DNA of 64,000 nucleotides from positions 268,405-332,404 of the forward strand of contig JAAGOF010000062.1 of assembly GCA_010645155.1 (NCBI GenBank), read 5' to 3'. The notes under the pieces were generated by a model, which was not told where the DNA came from, made no database searches, and was given only the letters and a program-made list of their open reading frames with translations. The position numbers and the translations under genes are program-made. This document shows positions 34,546-45,777 of the stretch, piece after piece. The DNA comes from Tigriopus japonicus. Lineage: Eukaryota > Arthropoda > Copepoda > Harpacticoida > Harpacticidae. Within the stretch, counting starts at the first letter, position 1; each line of letters starts with the position of its first letter.

Positions 34546-36954
34546 CACTAATAGAATTTCAGCCAAATGCCCTCACTTAGCGGGTTCATGGCCATTTTTG
34601 TTGGCATATGTGTGGACAGAGGCAGAAAATCATTTGATTTGATGCACTTCTTGCACCATTCTCCGCAGAAAGATTTATGAGGCATTCAAATTACTGTTCA
34701 TGTACCCAGGCGTGATCATCCAAGCATAAAAGCCCCATGGAACAAAAGCACTTAGCCCATAGCAGAGAGAGTCCATAAAAATCCGGGAAAATACTTCCAA
34801 AGTGACTTTCTTACAAACGCCCTACGGTTGTCTGTAGTGGTGAAAAAACGGAACACTCAAAGGATGGAATTAACACGTTAGTGCTGGGAAAGAATTTGGG
34901 ACATTTAGATTTTTTATAAATTTCCTCCAAATGTCTCAAATGCAAAAAACGAAGAAAGAGGGCTCAAAAGAAAACCAATACACGGTCAAAGCAGGAGTTC
35001 TTAAACTGGGGTTTTTGGGGATCACCATAAAGTTTTTTTTGGAAAAGGGGAAAGGTGTAATTTAGCAAAACTTCTCATGTACAGAACGTGGATTCTGAAT
35101 ATCGAAAGCGATAATTTCTCCTCAACACATTCACCAAACAATTAGGTTGCGGATGAATTCTTCAATTACATTTTAATACACAACTAAAAAGGATTAATGC
35201 AATGAATAATCACGCCGTGCATTAATATTTTGTTTTTGTTTTTAGTGGTCTCCCAATTCACCTCTTTATGACAACTCTAAATTTTAGATCTACAATTGTC
35301 GAGATTTAAACACAACGTAGACAATTTACTATGATTCTTACGTGAAAAAATCTGTTTGTGCAAGATTCTTCAATGGCAGCAAATTCTAAAAGCACATTGT
35401 GTGGCCACTTTTCCTGAAGCATGACCAAAAAACGACAAATCAAGCCAGCTTACATGGAATTCCATTTCCTGCATCGGATACATAAACGGAAATATTACTT
35501 TGAATTTCTTGCGTTATTGAATCATGTTGTTTAAATATGCTCCTTTAGGCCTGGTTTCTAAAAGTAAAGTCAAAGGGGCCATGGCTCAAAAAACTTCTAG
35601 AACCCCTGCCTCGCGGACTTCTTTGACCAAATGGGTTAAGAAATGTGGGCATACCATGCATTTTCAACTTAATAGGAGTTTCCGCTCGATTTTTGCATTT
35701 ACAAACAAACAGCTTTGCATAATGGATTCTTTTTAGCATAGAGTAAATCAACCCCCTAGCACGAAAGAACTTGCATCGGGATTAAACGGAAGTTGAACTA
35801 TTACCCTTGGTGCACAATGGACCAAACATAAAGGGTATTCAATGCAAGAACACGTTGAACACTACTGAAATTCAATTCGAATCTATTAAACCATGTCAAC
35901 ACATTTAAAATGCACTTCTTTTAATGCGGTGAATATGGGCTGATAAACTTCTGATCTGGCATCACACTCATTTCTTTCAAAATTGAGCCAACAAATTGAA
36001 ATTATGCTCTTTTTGACAAAACTGAATAGCTTAATATGCGGAAAATTGTTAATTAACTGAGGGTGCATTTTGAATGCAAATGAACATTTACTTTGGAAAT
36101 TTACAAAGTCTACATTTCTTCGTTTTATCCCAATTTCGTAAGTATTTCAGTAAATTTCATACACTAGTTTGATTGACATTTGGCCTCACAACTGATCTAA
36201 ATTACATTTTGACGTGGACTACTTCATTTTAGTTCATTTCGTCTTTTCCACCCTTGCTTCCAAATGAATGCATGAAAATTGTATTTCAGTCCTGATAAGT
36301 CATAAATACGGCTCGGAAAAATTTGTTCAATAGCGCTTGCACCAAAAATTGCAACTTTTGGCATTTTCACCTTGATCACTTCAATTCTGCGGGATTTGGA
36401 TCAAAATGCATTTTTTACACGTATTTCTTCAAGACCTTTTCAAAAAATAATGTTTGTCTATTCTTTAGAAAAATTTGAACAAAGCAAAACTGCGTTCTTA
36501 AGGAAGCCAAAGGTTTAAGGAAAGATAAGTTTAAGGGGACAAACCTTTGCCCAGAATTGAGGCACATATTTGGTAATATATGACTTTTTGATTAAAAAGA
36601 AGCGACATTTTTAAGCCAGAAAATAGGAACTTGTTAGAAACTTTTGTCGAATTGAGTGCTACTTTGAACAAAAAATATTGTAGCTTTAAAGCTAAAAAAA
36701 TGCCACTCTACACAAAAAAGCACCAACTTTACCTGAACCCTAGTCTTAAAATAGTAACTTGAGGTTGTGCAGAAAAGGATGAAGTTGGATTTTGAAAATA
36801 TTTTGTAGTTTTGCATACAGGTCTTTTCACACCAGAATTTTATACAAAACTACAAAATTTAAGACCTTTCCTATGCCACCCTTTGACCACTCTGACTGTC
36901 TGCACAACAGCAAATAAGCGACATTTTCAGGCTGATTGGGCAGGTTGAACGCTA
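34546..36954. other. No recognised feature
   Basis: AT-rich sequence with scattered short frames (35524-35751, 35886-36068, 36634-36816) that do not resemble known proteins. No repeats or RNA motifs are evident. Confidence 0.55.
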
Positions 36955-37215
36955 TCTAGTGATCAATAGACTGTATTGACAAACGCAAAACAGCTTACAC
37001 AATTTTAAGGTTCATCAGCTGTAAGCTGTGAACATCTTTTTCTTGCTTTGATTTCCATAGTGACCGCGCATCATGTGGCGAAATCTGCCTCCTCGCTATC
37101 GTAGGTCAAGACGAGCTTGAAGAAACAAGTTTTTTCAAGAGCCGAAAACTGGAACCCTTAATCTTGGCAAGTTGCTTGAACAGTTTTTCCTTTTGTTTTG
37201 ATCGTTTTGATCCTG
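36955..37215. repeat. Diverged dispersed repeat, copy 1
   Basis: The order of short matches ACAAAATTTTA/ACAATTTTAAGGTT, TCAGCTGTAAGCTGTGAAC, CTTTGATTTC, TGACCGC, GTCAAGACGAGCTTGAAG, GTTTTTTCAAGAGC, CCTTAATCTTGGCAAGTTGC and TGTCGCTTGATCAGCTAATGC recurs at 63480-63740 in the same orientation with substitutions and indels. Similarity is perhaps 65-70%, so both are old copies of one element. Boundaries are approximate. Confidence 0.55.
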
Positions 37216-37454
37216 TCGCTTGATCAGCTAATGCAAAGTCAATTCACGAATATGGGCTTGACGAAGCACAACATTCAAATAAGCAACTGATACCGACACA
37301 GATATGTGTAGATACGACATACTGCTTTGTTTTGAAGGCCAACTGGCAGCTGTTGATTAGAAAAGCTTGTGTAAAAAATTGTTGGATTTCCGTAGAGTAA
37401 TCAATCAGTTTGTTTTGAGCTCAATGTGTTCAAAAAAGATTGAACTACTAATGG

Positions 37455-37896
37455 GAAACAAACAAATATAACCAAGAACAAACAAAGACAAACAAACGAC
37501 AGCATACCAAACAAATAGAAATCACAAACAAAGAACAAACAAATTGGAAAGAGAAGTCAACAACTGCTGTTTGTTTTGGTCTCCCTGAAAAACAGGGCTG
37601 CCAAAAATGACATCCCTTACGAGTTGAAAAAGGTCAAAAGAAAATAAAAGTTTTTTCTTCGAAAAAAATTTTGAAAGTCAAAAGTAAGTGTTCCATTTGC
37701 ATGGGATATATCTCTTGGACCAATAAATCATTTCAATAGCAATAATTATTGTGGCGAAAATAATCATTAGACACTCGCTTTCACAAATTATGATAAATCT
37801 TGACAGCAACACTGTTTTTTTTGGGAATGGTACAAATTTACCCCAAACAAACAAATATTCTGAAAACCCAAACAAATATACAAACAAACAAAGAAA
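37455..37896. repeat. ACAAACAAA-rich low-complexity tracts
   Basis: Runs of AACAAACAAA variants occupy about 37455-37550 and again about 37846-37896. They are irregular in period. Frames reading through them (37678-38026, both strands) are artefacts of this composition. Confidence 0.7.
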
Positions 37897-39647
37897 TGGC
37901 CAATTTGTTCGGATCAGTAGATTGAACCATAACACAAGATTCTTGGTCGGACATACTCATTTGTCAGCTGTGATTGAACGGTGTGAAACAGCAACCAGTG
38001 ATTTTTCGTTCAAAATGAAACACTAGTCCAACTTAGTTTGTCCAAGGATTTCTTAATACAGGATTTGAAACCACATCGGAAAAAGTGCCTGTCTCAAATT
38101 ATGCGTCATTCAGGCAACCCAAGCCAATTCTCATTGGGCAGGATTGGCCAAATCTGCCATTCAAAAGGTGACGAGATCATTGACGAGCAGACAGCATGAT
38201 TTCATCTCATGACAGAACAACATCTTTTTATAATTTGAGTGTCAAGTTCCTTCTGCTATTCATAAGCTCATGGCAGGTTTCTATTATTTGAAGAAATGAC
38301 TTGAGCCTTAATCATTTTGCAAGATCCAAATCACAATTTTTAAGGCCTACAATTTGCAGTCACCCTTGTTTGTTTTGCCAGTCGCTTCTCACTCACAACA
38401 TTTGAAACATCTTGAAAAATCATCTTGAAATGTGATTAATTCATCGGTTCAGTGCTTTTTAAGTGTGATTTTTAAGTCATGTTCAGGTCATTTGGCTCAT
38501 GGCAATACTCCTTCATCTGCTGTAGTGCTACAGTCTATGATTGATGGCACACCCACCTTTGATAGTGCAACAGCTTCAGTGACACAAGTACCTTCTCACC
38601 CTAAGTTATTTTGGGAATCAATCAAGTCTCAACCACTGCTAGAGTGTTCATGGTGTGAGTTCATCTTGATGCCAAGGCTTGTTCTGTTGGTGATTCAGCC
38701 ATATACCAAACATCCATATACTTTTTTTTAAATGTGAGTGAACCAAGCAAGTAAGAACCAAGAAAGTAAGTGTGTGCATTGTGTGAGGCATAATTCTGGG
38801 CATCTTTTAAGCTCAAAACAGACTATTTTTCTTAACATATACGTATGTGTCCAAAATTGAAACACAAATGTATTTGGTCCATTGACAAAATCACCAAAGA
38901 AAGAATTTTTTTTGATAGTCATTCTTGTAGTGCTTTTTATCTTGCAGTGAGAAGTACTTAATGATCTCAACGAGACATCGTTAAGCAGATCAAGAAACTG
39001 TGGGAGTGTGACTTGAATCATAGCTTCTCGTTACTGTTTGGATCCATTAATAGGAATGAAGCTACTGAGAAACCCAGGTCTTGTAACTTGACATGGGGAT
39101 AAGGTAGGAGGAATGTGCACTCTGCTAAGAATATATATAATTAAATGAAGGTATCTTAATTTAACTTAATGAAGGGATAAAAAAATGTGTCAGTCAATAA
39201 ACATGACACACCCATTGGGCCTCTTGGTAGATTAATAGTATGATGTCTCAATGCTATTATATTTGATACATTATAATGCACAAAGGGTGATAAATTAAAC
39301 TTTATTGTGGCTTTTCATGTGCAATAAAGCTATATAATCTACATTTGCTTACAGTAACCATAAGCCATTAAGGTATACCAAATATTTCATGAAGAAATCG
39401 CCTATCTGAATCACTTATATGGATATTTACATATATTCAATCAAATTGGATTGTCTCAAGTTAAAACTATGTTAAAATTTGATGTTTTGGGTTGTCTATC
39501 CATGCATGAGTATTACAAAAATATCAAACCTGTGAAACTCCTTTACATGGGAGATGTGGAGACTGAAAAAATAAGCTAGAAAAAAGGTAACTAAGTTGTT
39601 AACATCTAACATAAGTCTGAATTAAGTAACGTAACTTCCTGAGCATC
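37897..39647. other. No recognised feature
   Basis: AT-rich. The frames at 38432-38731 (+) and 38728-39021 (-) have no recognisable content and no supporting splice context. Confidence 0.5.
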
Positions 39648-39815
39648 ATGACGCTTACTGAAAAGGTTGCGTGGCCGTCAGCCGTCCAGAAGTTCCGTGG
39701 TCCATGGTTTGTCACAGCTACATTTATCCTTGAACACCCAACAACTAAAGACCATAAGAAAAGAACGGCACCGCCTGAAAACGTTTCTTTGCTTGTCCAA
39801 AAAGTATTTGGGTAG
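39648..39815 (+). pseudogene. Possible relic of a transposase-type helix-turn-helix domain
   Basis: A 55-codon frame from ATG 39648 to TAG 39813 contains SAVQKFRGPWFVTATFIL and KKRTAPPENVSLLVQKV. The pattern (VQxxFR, then a recognition-helix-like segment, then an R-T-x-PENV-x-x-V motif) is like the N-terminal domain (DUF4817 type) associated with mariner-like transposases in arthropods. There is no catalytic domain downstream, so at best it is a remnant. The match is by eye and short. Confidence 0.3.
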
Positions 39816-41938
39816 ATTTGATACTTTCTGCAAATTACCAGTACAAATTGAATCAGTTTTGTTTGATCTATTGCTTGAAAAATAAAACTCATTTTGGGCT
39901 CAAGGTTGTATTGCTTTACGAGAAAGGGCCAAATCTATACCAACTTTTAACTGGATTAAACTCTGAAACAGAAAACAAAATTCTCTTTAAAACACTCTTT
40001 AAAAAAAAGAAAAGTGCCAATTTATTTTTCCTAAATACTCCCATTCAAAAAAATGATATTTGGATTTACTTTACATACTTTCTTAAATAATTTCATTTTT
40101 TCTTACATATTATTCTGATACTTAGCCTTCAAAATTAGGTATTCACTATTCCTGACCAACCCACGGATCAAGGGTAGTACAGATCTGCCAACAGTAACTC
40201 ATTGGTAGATCAAATTTCGTATAAACGGTAATTATATAAACTATATGTATCATTAACTTTCTTTACAGGGCATCAATCCCATTCCTTGTAGCGGTATTAA
40301 AAAATCCGCCACCCCCCCAAAAAAAGTATTTTCTGTCGCTCTATTTATAACAAAAACACTACATCTCTCTTGTAGCATTATTGATTATGATGATAAGTAA
40401 TTGATTCCATTACATTTGGAAGCTCCGACCTAGCATGAATACCGTATCCGTTAGTCCTAGACCGAGCAGGCTTTGCTAACATTAATGATTTTCGCCACAG
40501 ATAAGGTTTCGGCAACATATTGGTGCATGTTTGCCCAGAAAAAGGGCATTTGTGGCTCGAAGCTTTTCCTCTTAACGAATATCTTCCATGGGCAACCAGG
40601 GTAGGCAATTTCTGTAGAGGAAATTTGGGGCAAAGTGGATAAATGGTTCCAAAGGAGAATAAAAGGGATGCTCGAAGTTTCAATCTTAAAACAAAGTTAT
40701 AGATCAAATTTGAAAGAGCAATATTTTTAAGGCTAGTTTACACTCCCACAATGAGTGAGATTCCCACTCTCAAAGAATTTAAATACTTTAGGTTTACACA
40801 AATATAGCATAACGAATAACAAGTAAGTAACTATCCAATGTCATCCACATATTTGATACAACCTTTTAATCACCATAGGTAGGATAAGACCTGGCAGGAC
40901 CGAATTTGTCAACAAAGTGCATTATGCAAAAAATCAATAGCAGTGTTTTTTGTAATTCTTAAAGATTGGAAAACTGTATTCACTTTTGTCATATTCAATG
41001 GCATGGATCAAATTGTTTCACACAGCAATACACACCCTGTTGAGTTCCTTGTCAGAATCCAAGTTGAACAACGCGAGAACTTTTGCATCAATCTTCCCTT
41101 TCTTTTTGTATACTTTAAACCTCATTCCTTTAGGAGGAACATCTGGATTTCTTTCGTTTCATTTATCAACTCATGGCAGCTTTAGCGTTGTAGATCTTTA
41201 TTTAAAATACCAGGACATTTATCTCGTTTAGGAATTGAAGGCTGCTAAGGTTTGCTTTAGTTAGATAAGCATAATTGGTTCAGTTTATTAACCAAGACAT
41301 TGGTCAGAAATAACTTGGGATTCAGGTCTTCATGTTGGCCTAAGAAGTAAAACCAAATTTAAAATGTATTTTTCTAGACAGAGAAGCTGTGACCAAATTT
41401 GGTTTCCTTTGACATTCGATCTCGACGCATGACGGTCAAGCTTTGCTCATCGATCATTTCTCCATCCAACTTCTTTTTCCATTGCGTTAGTCGTCTTTTT
41501 GGCACACCGGCTGTCCCAAGTTCCATTCTGAGTGGTCCAACAACCTAACCTTTGGCTGGTTCATCTTGGCTCAAGTATTGGATGGACCCTTCCTTCACCA
41601 CACCAACGCTAGGTTACAATAAGCGAAGCTCATGGGTGATGAAACTGGGTAGTAGGACAGAGCTGATAGCCGGAAAGTGCATTCTCCATTAGTTTTTGAA
41701 CTGGGAAATCAATGGCTTCTAAATGCATCTGCTCCCGTTGCCTGCTCCTCTCTCATATATCAAAGAATGCATTCCTGGAGTCAAAATGGTTTGTTGGAAG
41801 ACGTAGTCCGGGATATGGAGCTTAGACATTTGTTTACAAGCCATGGGGCACAGCTGACTGAAGTTCTTTCGCTGTCCGTAGACGATTGCCGATACATACA
41901 TAGTATTGGATGATTGTCATGTCGTGTTCGATTGAAAC
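39816..41938. other. No recognised gene
   Basis: Open frames on both strands (40378-40707 minus, 109 codons; 40943-41231 plus; 41677-42047 both) lack family motifs. The frames near 41781-42137 run into the hAT MITE and are not genes. Confidence 0.5.
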
Positions 41939-41946
41939 GTCTACAC

Positions 41947-42199
41947 CAGGCAGGGGTCGGCAACCGTTTTTGGGTCGAAGTCCACCAAATTTGATTAGGT
42001 GTTGTCAAGGGCCAACCAAACAGGCGTTTGTAGGTCCAGGGGCCCACAAATTAACGATCAAAGAGCTTTGGGCCCACGAGCACAGTACCATGGATGGCTC
42101 ACGGCCCACTATTTTGGGCTATCCCCATAGCGCCTAGGCCAACCAATTACCACCCTTGGGCCGACATGTGGGCCGCAACCTACCGGTTGCCGACCCCTG
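41947..42199. mobile_element. hAT-type MITE with 8 bp target duplication
   Basis: The ends CAGGGGTCGGCAACCG (from 41951) and CGGTTGCCGACCCCTG (to 42199) are perfect inverted repeats of the well-known hAT type. The 8 bp GTCTACAC lies at 41939-41946 and 42200-42207. On the left an extra CAGG (41947-41950) sits between the target duplication and the terminal repeat, duplicating its first bases. The interior is GC-rich for this window, with repeated GGGCCCAC/GGCCCAC segments, and non-coding. Relatives: 29861 and a left-end fragment at 10344. Confidence 0.9.
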
Positions 42200-42207
42200 G
42201 TCTACAC

Positions 42208-45171
42208 GGTGCATTTTGGGCAAGTGTTCGATTTATACAGTAACATACTTTCCTACATGTAGAGATAAAGAAAGAGATGGTAAACTTGTCTTGGAAATCA
42301 CACCTCTCGGTCTAAATAAAGCTCAAATTAAGTTAGTCAACTGAAGGACTATTCGTAAGGCATGGAGTTGTTAAAAAAGCCTCGATCGAAAAAGTTTTAA
42401 TTCAAAAAATGACCACAGTAAAAAAACCACGTCAAAAACTTTCTACCTTCTTTTAGGATATGTTGGGCTAAAAACTGTTTGAATCGTTTTTGTTTAAAAC
42501 AATTATTTAGAACTATTTTCAGCTAAAAGCAAACAATTTTGTCTAAATTAATCAAAATATTTTTGAGGCAAAAGAAATCTGTTTGGTCTGTTTTTACCTG
42601 AAGTTTTCGTAAATATTTTTGAAATCTTCGTTGAAATTAGTGATGACTGATGGGACGTTTGTAGGATATTTGATTGCAATAATTCTAAATATCTTTTTCA
42701 TTTGATGCACTTTTTTGGTTTGGCCGTAGTCTTCGTTTCCTAATACTTTAATATTTTGGGTTTTTTTTACTCCCTATGCATTATAAAATCAAACGCACGC
42801 TCAAACAAAGCGCCGTGTTTCTCATCGAAGGTGGGACATTCTCGTGTTTGGTCCCATGGCACCACAGAGAATGTGCCAAAGACATGAAGGCTCTATGAGC
42901 TAGCAATCAAGTGCCGAACTTGGCCCGAGATTAGGATAGAGAATGAAACGTGTGGAGTACGTCCTAGTGGCCACATGGTATGAAAGAGAAGGCGAGAATA
43001 AAGCAATTACCAGCATAAATGCTTCCAAATCCCCTTTCCGACCTTTCCAGGATGCATTTTGGGTCACTTGACGGCCTACCTTGCTCAACAATCTACTCTC
43101 GTTTCGTTCACGAACGAACGACACAGTGGTTTGTCAAATATGGTTGGGAAACGGCACCAACCAAGGTATCATTTGTCTTGAGCTTGAAGGAGGAGTATAG
43201 CGTGCGGGTGGCAAGTTTCTCAAGTAATCTGCTTCCCATTGTTCCGTCAAGATAAAGGAAACCAGAGACAAGGTTTTAATGAATAAAAGTATCGAGGATA
43301 GCCTCTGCAGCCATCTTGACGTGGCTCGTATTCATTATTTCAATCAGGTTCTTATGAATATAATCAATCTCAAAGCGTAAGCTCCTCATATATCAAATCG
43401 TAAAGCCACGGATCATGTTCCTAATCTTGGAAAAACCGTCGAATGATCGCAATAATTAATACTCTAGTAGGAAGCAATGGTATTCATTGTTTCTCTTCAC
43501 GTGGGAAAAATACAAAACAAACCTCGAATCTTCAGGTTGGCTCACGATGACGTCAATCCAATTTTTCGTTGTCTAATAATCGTTCCATTATGTTTTGGGA
43601 CATTTTGCATTTAAATGGAAAATATGTTGGGAAAAACGTACTTCACTATGACAGAATCAGATGTTGGCCAAAGAGGATAATTGATACGGCTCAGTTTTGG
43701 GAAACAGTGCAAATATTTTCCATGTATGGAACTAAAAGTGACACGAAACGAGTCATACTTAATCACTTTGGTCGTAAAGTAAGAATATGAAGTGAACAGA
43801 TTCATGCTTGATTTCAGCCATCCATCTTAGAAGATCGGCGAGAGTTTGGAAGAAAAACTTGGCCAAATATTCAATGCACATGAGTGATATTTGTAGAATT
43901 TGCAAACTCCGTGAGGATAATGCATAAATACCGTTCTGTTGTCACACGCTTTCACCAAACCATATGGATGGAAAAGCGTGGAACATTCTGAGCACATGAC
44001 ATTTTTGAGCCATTCCGACTGGAGCAAATAGCAAACAACGGGCAAATCTGCTCAGATTCAATCTTCAGTAATACATCATCATTTTTGAAAATGCATTTGA
44101 CGAGTGTAGTCATTGTTGACTTTGAAATGATGAAGACTCGGGTGTGGTAAACTATGCAAATAAACTCGCAGAGAACATATGGGATTCGAACGATCCATTG
44201 ATGCATTAGATTGCAGTATTGTGACCATAACGATAGCGATCGGCCATGAAATGCAACGCAAACCTTTATAATGGGCCTACTCGAAGCTTTCCATAGAAAT
44301 CTCGTATCCTGAAAGGTTTGCCTCCAATTTTCGCCTGAATATCAAGTGAGAGCCATTTATTCCATCTGTCTTGAGAACAGCCACTTTATTCAAAAATATG
44401 GAAAACAAGTTTACTTCAAAAAAGGCTGAAAGATTAAAGACGTTTAAGGACAGATTGAGGAGGATTTTAATCCAAACGTTTTTTGGGATATCTAGCATAC
44501 CAAATAAATACATTAGTACCTTTTAGTATGTATGGCATTTGCGCATAAAACCATTATGTTGTCTTCTTTTAAAGACGAATTCTTTTTTCATGCGAGAGTA
44601 GACTGTCACGCGTCAGAGGTCTCTAGGGGCTGTATCTTTCCAAGTGTGTAGCTTATTTCTATCACTGAAAAGTAAGGAATTTCGTAACCTTAATCTAATT
44701 TGATTCAATTTGTCAAGTCTTTAAGATAAGTGAGTAATAATAAGGCTGATCACTTGTTTTTTAATTCAAAATTTCAAGCGGTATTTGCGCAAAGACTGGC
44801 AATCCTGACAAATGCCATTTGGAAGGCGTCGCATGCATGAACAAGAGATAAAAGTGATAGTCTTCAAATTGAGCCTCATGGGAAGAATGACATTGAGTCT
44901 GAATATTTTCCGAACGCCCAAGAACAATCTTTTTTATTCTCTATGCACGAATATTAAGAACGAACAACCACTTCAAAAGATGCTTGATCGATTTTCCCTG
45001 GTATCGAAATGTTTTCATAAATTACAAGGTTTCTCGAATTGATCTGTATGTCAGAGATATTTCAATCAAAAACGCTTGCTCAAAGTCTAAGAGCGATAGT
45101 TTTTAAAGTAAAGTGGCAGAAATCTTGAAACCAGTTGCTGAAAATGGTTTGGTGAGTTATAAGTCTAGATG
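42208..45171. other. No recognised gene
   Basis: Several minus-strand frames of 60-84 codons overlap at 43827-44513 but do not assemble into a model, and the plus-strand frames (43019-43255, 43569-43790) are equally unsupported. GTTCG/CGAAC-rich sequence at about 43102-43120 forms a small palindrome. Confidence 0.5.
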
Positions 45172-45530
45172 CAGGGTCGGTGGACCAAGAAGAGACCCTT
45201 TAATTTGAATTGATTAAATTGGTTATTACATTATTTTCAGAATCACAAGTACCATTGAATATTTTTTTTTTTAAACTCGCCGTTGGAATCCTTGGACATG
45301 GATAAGATCAAGCATCGATGAGACAATCGAAACAATTGCCATGATACCTTGCACTTGTTCTTCAAAGGCAGTTAGGCAAAATTTTAGGGTTGGAATGGAC
45401 TACCTAGTTCCCAGCTTCTCTCACTTTTCAGGATTGAAAAAAAGAAATGAGTCTATTAAAAATAAAGGTAACCAATACCAACGTACAGTAGTACAAAACA
45501 GCAAAGTCTACTGTTGGCATGCCAACCCTG
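45172..45530 (+). mobile_element. CAGGGTC-type MITE, copy A
   Basis: Starts CAGGGTCGGTGGACCAAG and ends CTACTGTTGGCATGCCAACCCTG, so the ends are imperfect inverted repeats. Copy B at 58334-58699 is almost the same length and shares both ends plus interior landmarks (a TTTTAGGGTTGGAATGG-like block about 230 bp in, and CAAAGTCTAC before the right end). No coding capacity is conserved between copies. Confidence 0.72.
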
Positions 45531-45656
45531 TAAAGCCAATAAAATTGAGGAATGTCTGATCTCGGGATTTTTATCAAGTTTTAAACCAAAAAATCCTCTC
45601 GATCGGAGGAGTGAGCTTCCTTGTATTTCAAACAAAGTTAATAATTAAGTGTTTGG

Positions 45657-45777
45657 ATGCACACAGAGGATAGTTTTTAAGACGCAAAAGATCGATCTGT
45701 AGATCGTACTTTAGTACTATAAGTGCGATCTTGAGATCGATCTTTGCGTTTAAAAAACTAGTCTCTGATGCTTGCAT
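45657..45777. repeat. 121 bp palindrome with GATCGATC core
   Basis: The inner arms 45671-45710 and 45721-45760 pair over about 40 bp (TAGTTTTTAAGACGCAAA with TTTGCGTTTAAAAAACTA, AGATCGATCTGTAGATCG with CGATCTTGAGATCGATCT), leaving a 10 nt loop. Weaker pairing continues outward to ATGCA and TGCAT at 45657 and 45777. No gene overlaps it. It could be a tiny foldback element, a hairpin RNA source, or simply a palindrome. Confidence 0.8.

Noticed and set aside
38000..38026. Protein encoded across ACAAAC-rich tracts (37678-38026)
   Set aside because: The frame is kept open by low-complexity sequence on both strands.
40943..41231. Two overlapping plus-strand frames at 41 kb as a gene
   Set aside because: Different phases over the same DNA, no family resemblance, no splice support.
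44155..44230. tRNA-like element with GTTCGAATCCC on the minus strand
   Set aside because: Only the B-box core is present; the A box and spacing are poor.
43827..44513. Multi-exon minus-strand gene with Cys-rich segment
   Set aside because: The frames overlap in different phases, Cys spacing fits no zinc-finger pattern, and no donor/acceptor series could be assembled.
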